Both the position numbers and the translations under genes were made by a program. A DNA stretch of 64,000 bases from Edaphochlamys debaryana (lineage: Eukaryota > Chlorophyta > Chlorophyceae > Chlamydomonadales), in NCBI GenBank assembly GCA_016858145.1, contig JAEHOE010000059.1:558001-622000 (forward strand). Reading direction: 5' to 3'. The notes beneath the pieces were generated by a model, which saw nothing but the letters and a program-made list of their open reading frames with translations, searched no databases and had not been told where the DNA came from. Positions 22,933 to 30,938 of this stretch are shown here, piece after piece; position 1 is the stretch's first letter, and each line of letters opens with the position of its first letter.

Positions 22933-23062
22933 AGAAGGGCCTTGGGGAAAGGGCCCTGGGGAAAGGGCCTGGGGGAAAGGGCTTCCTTCCTTCCTTCCTT
23001 CACGATTCGCTGACGCCTTGCTTCCCCAAATGCCCCCCTGCGTCCCCCCCGCCGCCGACCCC
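22933..23062 (+). repeat. Composite dispersed repeat, copy 4, at the 3' break of the dioxygenase gene
   Basis: Three GGG(C/A)CTGGGGGAAA-type units, (CTTCC)n, then the core at 23005-23048. It abuts the last recognisable coding sequence of the dioxygenase-like gene, whose frame is lost at this junction. Confidence 0.8.
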
Positions 23063-25366
23063 AGGCGGTACGGCAGCGGCCCACCCTTGGCTGGGATGAT
23101 GGCCGTGGGTGCGGCAGTGCCATGCACGATGAGCGTGCCGGCAATGATGAGAATGGTGAGGTCCATGGGAATGAACCGGGCCATCAGGTCCGGCATGCAG
23201 AAGGGGCCGCCAATGATGTCGCCGTCACCGTAGTGCAGCCACGGGATGATTGACCACGGGCCTGCAGACGGCAGTCCCCAAGATGCGCAGTCAGCGGCCA
23301 ATCATAGAGCGGGTGGCACAAAGGTGGGGTCCGCGCGCATGGCTGTCCGCGGCTAGGGCGGGCCAGCATGCTCAGCCACCGCTCTCCTTGCTCGCCCTTG
23401 CCTCGCTCGCCCTTGCCTCACCGTCCTTGGTGTCCAGGTGGAGCTCCACCATGGTGTTCTCCGAGAAGGACACCGCGATGGCAGCGGAGCTCCCCAGCGT
23501 AAGCTTGCGCCCAAGCTCCGTCATAAACTCCTCCCTACACGGACGCATGGCACACACGACGCGTTGGCGCTGCGGTCTTGCCCCCCAAAAAGCCAGTCAC
23601 TGTGCGTTAGCCGGCCAAGCGGCCTGTGCAAGTACACCCTGCCCCGCACCCAAGTAAGCCCCCTGCCAACGCTGCGCTCACCGGTACTTGGCCATGAAGG
23701 GGAACTTCTCCACGACCACCTCCCACACCCGTGAGCACAGCTCGTGCACGGTCTTCTCGAGGGGCGTCTTGGCGCTGGGCAGCAAGCCGGACGCCGGAAC
23801 ACCCTCCTTCTCGTTCCCGTGCCGCTGGTCGACCATGGACTTGTACCTGCGCGCACGCATGCAGGGCCGCACGATGACCGTCACAGCCCCCGGAGGACCG
23901 CGCCGGCAGGAGGGCAAGATGCGGGACGAGGCTTGCGGCAAGACCCCAGGCCGAACACCCTCCTGCCCCCACACCGACATGAGCCAGCCCCGAGTCCCAC
24001 GAGTCCTGCCTCACCCGGGGCTGCACGAGTTGTGGTTGCACTCGATCAGCACGTTCCCGACCATGTCGAATTCGGCACCTCGCTTCGTGCTGTGCTGAGT
24101 GCTCTTCCGCCGGCCCGGGAACTTGTACACCTCGTGGTGCAGCCGCTTGATGACCTTGGCCTTCTCGTGGTCCGCCACCTGCACGAGGAGGGTGCGGGGA
24201 TGGGCAGGCGTCCAGGCAGGGGCGGCGTGAGCTCGGCTGACTGCCCGACGCGCCCTCCCACGACTGCTACCGCGCTTCCGGTGTCCCTCCCTCCCGCCCC
24301 TCCTCGTCCGGCCGTCCGTGTTTGTACTCGCCTGCGCAACCGCCGCCAACACGTTGCACTCCTGCCCTGACAACAGGCCTGGCTTGCTCAGGGGCGTCTT
24401 GGAGGGACGCGTGGCCACGAACAGGGCGTTGAAGCCGCTGATGTCGCGGAGCTGGGGGAGCAACTTGTCGTACGCCTCACCCTGCACTCCGGCCCCGCGC
24501 TGCTGCACCGCAGCTAGGGAGCCCACGAGTACCAGGCAGTCGGGCCCAAGCTCCACGCCCAGCCGGCGCTGCAGCCCCGCAGCTGCGCTCCGGCGCGTGA
24601 GGTCGGTCAGGAAGTCTGGCAGGGGCCCCACGCCCTGCTCCGCGGATTCCTCCCACAGCGGCGTCCCCACGTCGCCGCCGACGAGCCTCACGCCGCGAAC
24701 CGGGCGCTGCAGGTTGAACGTGAACCTGCGGGCGTGGGCGCAGCAGCGTTGCCCGTAGCCCGCGGGGGCCGGGATCATCAGCCACCCGACGACCATGCCC
24801 CCATCCAACTCGAGCGCTGCTGTCCGCGCCCGCGGCACCTCCTGCCCCACACCATATCTCACCGCTCGCCTCGTGAGGACGTGTACGCGGACTCGTGCGA
24901 CCATGGCTTGGCCGCAAGCGGAGGTCCCCCCTCGGGCCTGCGCACGCGGGGGCATGTCGGGCAACGCCCATGTGGTCAAACATGCGAGCGAGCGACGTCC
25001 ACGCCCGAAACGCCTCAGCACGATGCCCCTCGACCAGTATCCTCGCCTGGGCTTGGCCAGAGTCACCGCCAGGGGCTTGTTGCCGCCGCAGCCGCCCGCA
25101 TGGCTCCGCGACAGCTCGAGGCGCCAGCTGGTGTTCGGGCCCTCCTTCGCTGGGCTCGCCACCAGACGAGCACCGCACTTGTTGCATTGATACACCTTGC
25201 ACTCCGACTTAAGCTTCAGGAGCTGCAGCGGATACCCTTGCTGCGCATGCTCGAGCACTACGCTCAGCGGGCCGTCCCCGACCACTACGTGGGCTTCGAG
25301 TGAGCCGCGCGTCACTGCATCAATCACGGTCTGCAGCGGTTTGGACCCTGCGACGTTCAGGTTCAT
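23063..25366 (-). CDS. TET/JBP-like 2-oxoglutarate/Fe(II) dioxygenase, 3'-truncated
   Basis: On the minus strand, exons 25366-24332, 24178-24015, 23846-23682, 23534-23422 and 23261-about 23063 join in phase. Exon 1 ends at a non-canonical GC donor (cag|gcgagtac). The N-terminal part has a possible zinc-binding segment (CKVYQCNKCGARL ... H, GC). The catalytic fold is read as VELHLDTKDG (HxD, about residues 487-489), GDGDIIGGPFCMPDL, IVHGT (distal His, about 538) and PYRLG (2OG-binding Arg, about 557). This order and spacing match the TET/JBP family that oxidises 5-methylcytosine or thymine in DNA, including the algal 5mC-modifying members and those associated with KDZ transposons. A dispersed repeat cuts the gene off just after PYRLG. 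The start is uncertain: the frame is open upstream, and an acceptor (ttctgcag) precedes the ATG. DNA substrate specificity is inference. Confidence 0.6.
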
Positions 25367-25799
25367 GTCGTCGCGCAGTGTGCGGGCGCTGCAGAAGCTA
25401 CACAGCTCGCGGCGCCCGAAGCAAGCTAACGGTGTATGGTTGTATAGTGTATGGTGTTCGCTGCTCAAGCGCTTCCTGGACCGCGCCTGCAGGCCGCCTC
25501 CTCATTTGAATCGCGCCACGAACCCACGACCCGCCCCCAGCCCCCCAGCAACTCCCCCGCGGCACGTGGTGCTTGCTGCTGAGTGCTGACTGGGTGCTCG
25601 GCGCCCGCGACGCCCCCTTTCCTGCGACGTGCGCGCACATAAAGCGACAGCCGCTTTCTCAGAGCCATCCCACGGCCATCCATCCATCCACCCATCCATC
25701 CTCCATCCCCGCGCAGCCCCGCAGCCCCGCACACCCCCGCGCGTGCCCGCAACCCCCCGTCCCTTGCTCTTCCGTGCTTGCCCGCCCTCCCGCACCGTG
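25367..25799. other. Upstream region of dioxygenase gene, with CCAT microsatellite
   Basis: This includes the likely 5' UTR and promoter of the minus-strand dioxygenase gene, with an AT-richer stretch at 25430-25455, and an imperfect (CCAT)n run at about 25673-25708. No gene is seen. Confidence 0.45.
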
Positions 25800-25852
25800 C
25801 ACATGTTGACCACTCGACCAATTGACCACTCCACCAGTTGACCATTCTCCCG
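25800..25852 (+). repeat. 53-bp TTGACCA repeat, copy 2
   Basis: It is identical over 53 bp to 19125-19177, in the same orientation, and is followed within 10 bp by a Fanzor-like C-terminal exon. Confidence 0.9.
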
Positions 25853-25861
25853 ATTTCCTAG

Positions 25862-26008
25862 GCTCGCGGCGCCAACTCGGCCACCAACATCTGCTACCTG
25901 ACATACATGGGCGCTGTGCACGAGCAGCGCCCGGCGGCGCTGTGCCGGCACCCGCCAGCCGGAGTCGCTGGCGCGGCGGCTGGCGGCGCGCAGGGTGGTG
26001 GCGGGTAG
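25862..26008 (+). pseudogene. Fanzor/TnpB-like C-terminal (RuvC-III) exon fragment
   Basis: After an acceptor (ttcctag, ends 25861) the frame reads ARGANSATNICYLTYMGAVH then EQRPAALCR, up to a TAG at 26006-26008. This resembles the terminal RDxNAAxNI...g..RPxxLxR block of Fanzor/TnpB. The catalytic Asp of RDxN is Gly here (RGAN), so the RuvC site would be dead. The phase (0) does not match the open donor at 20178 (phase 2), so it is not simply the next exon of that fragment. Confidence 0.5.
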
Positions 26009-26399
26009 CGGTGGCTAGGGGGTGGCGGAGAGGTGTCCGTGTAGGTAAGACCGGGCAGCTAAGTCTGGGCCGAGGGGTGCGAGTCCCCTGACAAACTGCT
26101 AATTACGCGTTAAGGCTCGGTTGGAGTATAGTGCGCCCTCGGTTACCACGGGGAATGGGTCGCGTAGCAGATGGGTGAGGCAGGGTTGCACAATACGGCA
26201 GCCCCCGGGGCCAAAGCCACAATGCGCTGGCCGCCAAACGTAGGGTTGTGGCGGGCGCATGGGGGTCTGGGCGGGGGAGGTGCCTGCTGTAGCCACGAGC
26301 CCCACCTCAAAGGGGCCGGGGACGTAACATTTGACCCATACCGGCGCATAAAGATCTGTCCGCCAGCGAACATTTCTGCCCAGCCGACCGGGAAAAATC

Positions 26400-27795
26400 T
26401 GGGATATTTAAACCCCTCTCCGCGGACGATAGCAACACTGGTTGCGCACAACCTAGTTGCGTTCAGCTGCATCCCCCTTCGTCTTCGTCCGGACAACGCT
26501 GCACGGCCCCTGCGAGCATAGTACCCCTGGGGGCCCCTGTCGTCCCCAGTTCAGCAAAAGCTGCATCAGCTTACGTGGTCTTTCGACACGCACAGGGGCT
26601 GTGCCCCATCCGCCACCTCAAGACCTGACAATCCTATTCGGTCGGACCCAAGTGGGACCTACCCATGCCACCAGCGCACCTTTCCGCCAACCAACCTGCC
26701 TAATCCGCGTTAGTGTGTCTACCCAACAGTCCACCTTCCTTCTACATCTTCAGCGCCATTCTGTCCCTGCCAGGCAAAACACTTCGTGCCCCAGCTCCTG
26801 TCAATCCATTGTGCTGCGCCCCCCTCGCTCCTCAATCACCACCACCACGCTCCGCCCGGGCCGTTGCCTCCGCATCAGTGGCTGTATCCCCGCGATGCCC
26901 CCCTAACGCAGGTTCACCGCCCGGGCCTATACGGACCGGTGCCGCAGGAGGACTGCCTGGCATGCTCACATGCCCTTCGCTCCCGCCTGCACCCCCGCCG
27001 CCTGCGCCTGCGCCGCTACCAACGCCCTCAACCTCGACAGCTCCGCCTCCGCCTGCTGCGCCCTCGCCTCCGCCTGCGCCCTCGCCCTCGCCGCCGCCTC
27101 CGCCCTCGCCTCCGCCTCTGCCCTCGCCCTCGCCTCCGCCCCCGCCCTCGCCTCTGCCTCTGCCCTCGCCGCCCTCGCCGCCTCCAACTGCGCTGGCTGC
27201 GTGTAGTCGGCAAGCAGCTCGCGCACCCAGGCGTCGGCTTCCTCCCGCGCTTTGCGGTTCCCTTCCGCGATGCGCTCCGGGAGCTCCTCGAGATTCGCCC
27301 CGGGGTAGAGGGCGGTGTAGAGGCGGTACATCACCTGGAAGGACAGTAGGACCCAAGACCAGAGTTGCAGCACGGTTGCAGCGGCGCACAGGGACATGGC
27401 CTGCACCGTACAACGCTCAGGGCTTTGAGCCTGACGGCGGCTGGCCGTTTGGGGCCAAAGATTTCCAGCCCCGCACCAGGAAGACCCCTGCTCAGATGGC
27501 GGCAGCTCGCGCTGCTGCCGAGGCACAAGGGGGGCCCGACCCGAATTCGTCAAGTGCGCCTCGGCCCCTCCCCCTGACCTCTGCTGTGCCCGGTTCCATA
27601 ATTTCAGGCCCCACCTCTCCACCGGCGCCTTCTGGCTTCCGCGTCGCACAGAGAGCCTCTTAGAGCCCTCCGAAGTTGTTCTGTACATATATACATGGCC
27701 GGGGGTAGTCCTGGACACTTTGCGTGGCCACAAGATAGGTCTGGGACCCGAGTCAAGGCATGAAAGTCGGGTCATTTGTGCCTTATGGTGTACTG
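26400..27795 (-). repeat. 1.33-kb inverted-duplicate unit, left copy
   Basis: It matches 51711-53040 in inverted orientation at high identity from about 26470 to 27795, with weaker similarity out to about 26400. It carries an acATATATAcat TATA-like motif at 27685-27696 and the 143-codon ORF annotated separately. Substitutions between copies look sparser inside that ORF than on either side, by eye. Confidence 0.8.
26966..27397 (-). CDS. Small hydrophobic-helix plus coiled-coil protein, left copy, 143 aa
   Basis: The minus-strand frame begins MSLCAAATVLQLWSWVLLSF (an N-terminal hydrophobic helix), continues YRLYTALYPGANLEELPERI, and then an Ala/Glu/Arg coiled coil to the stop. A TATA-like motif about 290 bp upstream supports this strand. 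The right copy (52110-52541) differs at only three residues. An opposite-strand frame of equal conservation (26962-27663, 233 codons, Pro/Ser-rich then YNAQGFEPDGGWPFGAKDFQ) cannot be excluded as the true product. Function unknown. Confidence 0.4.
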   Translation of the reverse strand: MSLCAAATVLQLWSWVLLSFQVMYRLYTALYPGANLEELPERIAEGNRKAREEADAWVRELLADYTQPAQLEAARAARAEAEARAGAEARARAEAEARAEAAARARAQAEARAQQAEAELSRLRALVAAQAQAAGVQAGAKGM

Positions 27796-28321
27796 ATCTA
27801 CTAGGATTCCGAGATGATAATGTGCCCTATAGCAATTGCCTTGTAACCTCCTATGCACATTCAGCCCCATTCAGGACCTCGGCAGTCTCGTATGTGCGTG
27901 CTGTTGAGCGAAAGTGCCACGAGAGCCTCAACTCAGCCTGCCTACTGATGATTTGCTTCAAGTAAGCACTCATCAATGCTTTTGCGCGCTTGGCTTGCGG
28001 TTCTCAGCGTGTCGTTCGGGTTGCCATGTGGCGCCCATGTACCCCACCCGGCACGAAACCCTGGACACCGGTTAAGGCCCTTCAGGAGCTTTAAGGCCCT
28101 CAGCCCCAAGGAGACACCTAGGGGTGCCCAGGATCCGAGGCACAGCATCGGGAACGCAGTAATAACGCGTGCGTTCCTAAAGCTGTCCAGTGATACCCCC
28201 GTCGAAGATGGACTCCGGCCCCTTGCTCTAGGCCCCTAGCCAGGCCGTGCCGTTTGACCCTTTGTTCGGACCCATACCCATTCAGGAGGCGGGGAAACAA
28301 AGGGCCTTGAGATTTCCGCAC
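27796..28321. other. Region between inverted-duplicate unit and nuclease gene, no gene seen
   Basis: This is the presumed 3' region of the minus-strand nuclease gene. No further exon of that gene was recognised, so its C-terminus is unresolved. Confidence 0.4.
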
Positions 28322-29947
28322 CTTGACGATGTCACGTGAGCTGCCAGTGCCGGCCGTGAAGCGGCAGTGCACGTAGTCGAGCTCGGACATGCGCATCTCC
28401 AGGTTGACCCCGTCGATGGAAAAGAAGAACTCGCGCGGCCCCTGCATAACGGACAGTATGTAGGGTAAAAGTGTTCCACAAACGAGGTCCACGCACAAAC
28501 AGCTGTTGCCACGGCCAGGCACACGCACCGGCGAGGCCCGCGGGTCCGCCGCCTCATTGGGGTTGGGCACCTTTGCCAGCACGGATGGTGAAAAGCACAC
28601 CGGCAGAGGGCAGAGGTGGCAAGGGATCAACGGTGACACTTGGTGACAAACTGGGTAGCGCATGCGGCCTGGTGGTAAATCCTCTACTCGCTCCCCCGCC
28701 ACACCTGCGTGGGGACAGCTGCAGCTGCGGCTCCAGACGTGGACCCAGACCCCGGTGCGGCTGATCCAGGGTCCACCGTCACCGGTGCAGCCTGCACGCA
28801 CAGAGTCCGGGCAAGGGTAAGGGTTCCGGTTAGGGGCGCTGGTGGCTTTCTGAGGGACATGGAGGCCATGAGCGACATGGAGGCCACGCCAGCTACAGGC
28901 GAGGCCACACTCGACCGGGCCCAAGCATACAATGACTAATGCTGACCTGGCGCTGGGGCTTGCAGGCCACGAGGGTGAAGAAGTACCACTCGGTCGTGTC
29001 CGTCAGCACCACCCTCACGGGGACGGGGGGGTCGTGCTTCGAGTTGCCCTTGGCCAGCTCCACACCTTCCGCCAGCGCCTGGTGAAGGGCAGGGGTAAGG
29101 GCCGGCACTTGTGAGCTACTTCACGGAAACCTGGTACCTGCCAGAACCCCTCGGAGAGACGCAAGCAACACGTCGGCACCGCGGGCTGGGCATGGCCCCC
29201 CAAGAAGCCCCTGCGCGGGCGCTAGCCGGCCAGTGGACTCATACCTGCCAGTACGCCGTCTCGAAGGTGCCCTTGAGGTCCTTCTTCACTTCAATCACGA
29301 GCGCCGCCTCAGTCCGCCCTGACTTCAGGCCCTTCATCATGCTCTCATTTAGCACTCGCCGGCGAGCTCCCGGGTCCTCGGAGCGCACCCGCAGCGCAAC
29401 CAACTCCACCGGCCCTGCTAAATCGCGTGGCAGTTACAGGGCAGAGTCAATGTCCGTGAGTCCCGTAACCCTGCAAAAAACATCTCTGCTTGCCCTCACC
29501 TCTAGAGGCTCCATCTATCCACTCCTCGAAGCCCAGCGCGAGCTGGTTCTCGGCCAGCCCCCGCCTGCGGACATGCCTCCCAACAGCCCCCGCCTCCTCC
29601 CCCTCCGGCTGCACCGCCTCCTCCAGCAGCCCCGCGGATGAGACAACGATAGACCCGTGCCGCATCGCCATAAACAGAGAGTGAAAGAGGAGATGGCGAG
29701 GCTTCTCTTTTTGGTGCATCCCAACGACGTGCTTGGAGGCCTCCACGGCTGGCGCAGCAAGCTCCATCAACGCTTTGACAACGCGAAGCGAAAGTGGAGG
29801 CAGCGGTTCAGGTGCCTCCTTGAGCTCCAGAAAGCGAGAAACGACCTCTTCCGGGAGCGCGCCATACCGCGCCGTATAGGCTCCTTCGTTCAAGCTAGAG
29901 AAACCGGAACCCGTCTCCTCCTCCCCCTGTTTGCGCTTCCTGGACAT
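28322..29947 (-). CDS. PD-(D/E)XK-like nuclease-domain protein, catalytic motif intact, five exons seen
   Basis: On the minus strand, exons 29947-29500, 29414-29245, 29078-28947, 28791-28705 and 28441-28322 join in phase; further 3' exons are likely. The start is MSRKRKQGEEETGSG. An all-alpha N-terminal part (YGALPEEVVSRFLELKEAPE ... SKHVVGM) is followed by SGRTEAALVIEVKKD, then YWQALAEGVELAK and VRVVLTDTTEWYFFTLV. The E...(E)xK...Q arrangement with flanking beta strands fits the PD-(D/E)XK restriction-endonuclease fold. The last exon seen reads GPREFFFSIDGVNLEMRMSE. Similar nuclease domains occur in Crinkler-type and transposon-linked proteins, but the exact family is not recognised. A paralogue with the catalytic Lys lost lies inverted at 41328-42427. 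Confidence 0.6.
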
Positions 29948-30060
29948 GATTGCTCTGTGTTGATGCGGTGGCGGGTGTCTAGTTCGCCTAGGATGGGCAA
30001 GGGCCTGGGGCCTTTGTGTGGCATACGGTGACAAAGAGGTTGTCAGACAACCGTTGTCTG

Positions 30061-30127
30061 TGAAGCAGCGATTACAGTGGCGAGGGATCGCAACCCACTC
30101 GCAATGGCCTGATTGTGCCAGACCGCA
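30061..30127 (-). mobile_element. LINE 3'-end fragment (about 67 bp)
   Basis: It matches the 3' terminus of LINE copy 3 (cagcgattacagtggcgagg ... gaccgcacactgca) and then stops, followed by a second gaagcagcgattacagtgg. This is an extremely 5'-truncated LINE insertion. Confidence 0.75.
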
Positions 30128-30369
30128 CACTGCACACCCGCGAAGCAGCGATTACAGTGGCTCCTCCGACTCCGGCTCCTCCACGGCTGCTGCTCCGCGC
30201 GGGCGCGAGCGGCAGCGGCGCGACACCGCGTCCTCCACGGGCTCATCGGCCCCGGCTTCCCAAGGCTTCCCCAGGCGGCTCGCGGCGGCAACGTCACGGC
30301 TTCCCTATGTCTCCACGTCTCCCGCGGCCACGGCTTCTGCGGCGCTCGCCGAGGCTTCCAAGGCATCCA

Positions 30370-30690
30370 GACTCCGGTTCCGCTGACTCCGGTTCCCCGG
30401 CTTCCTCCCGCACATCGGCTCGTTATGTCGCGCTTGTGGGCGGATGGTGCCCCTAGTGGTGTGGTGCTGGTCGCTGACCGTGGCTCCGATGATTCCCCGA
30501 CTCCGGCTCCTGCGTCTCCGGTTCCCCGCTTTCCTCCCCGCGCATCGGCTCGTGGTGCAGCGCATGTGGGCGGATGGTGCCCCTAGCGGTGTGGTGCAGG
30601 TCGCTGACCGCTGGCTCCGATGATTCCCCGACTCCCGGCCCCTGCGTCTCCGGTTCCCGTCTCCCGTCTCCGGTTCCCGTTTCCCTTCCA
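30370..30690. repeat. About 130-bp tandem repeat, two copies
   Basis: Two diverged copies of a unit begin near CCGCTGACTCCGGTTCCCCG and contain GTGGGCGGATGGTGCCCCTA. No gene is supported. Confidence 0.6.
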
Positions 30691-30815
30691 TTCCTGGCTA
30701 TCCTGACTATTCATCGTCCGCTCCCGAGCGTGATCGGGGCATGCAGTGTGCGGTCTGGTACCATCAGACCATTGCGAGCGGGTTGCGATCCCTCGCCACT
30801 GTAATTCTTGCTATA
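30690..30815 (+). mobile_element. Inverted LINE 3'-end fragment, tail-to-tail with LINE copy 1
   Basis: This plus-sense, diverged copy of the LINE 3' UTR ends ccctcgccactgtaat. It forms an inverted repeat with the start of copy 1: CGGGGCATGCAGTGT and its complement are perfect over 15 bp. Confidence 0.75.
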
Positions 30816-30938
30816 CACTGCATGCCCCGATATCGTTCGGGAGCTGCCGATGGATAGCCAGGAATGCCAGAGTGTCAGAGTCGCAGGACAGGCCGAACAC
30901 CAACAACGCCAGGGCACAGCGTGCCAAAACACAACGCA

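Noticed and set aside
19081..23048. Possible CRISPR-like array made by the repeated core and the TTGACCA units
   Set aside because: Spacing is irregular (0.5-1.7 kb between cores) and the TTGACCA sub-units are directly adjacent without spacers, so this is dispersed or tandem repeat DNA in a eukaryote.
24011..25468. Single 485-codon minus-strand ORF taken as an intronless gene
   Set aside because: It reads through an intron at about 24179-24331 (GC donor, AG acceptor) and past the donor at 24014; the spliced model is used instead.
20178..25861. Reading 20178-25861 as one giant intron joining the two Fanzor-like pieces
   Set aside because: The donor is phase 2 and the acceptor phase 0, and an oppositely oriented multi-exon gene lies in between, so a simple intron is not supported.
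27028..27213. Arg-rich short minus-strand frame in the duplicated unit, and its twin at 52294-52479
   Set aside because: It is an out-of-frame reading of the GAGGCG-type coding repeat.
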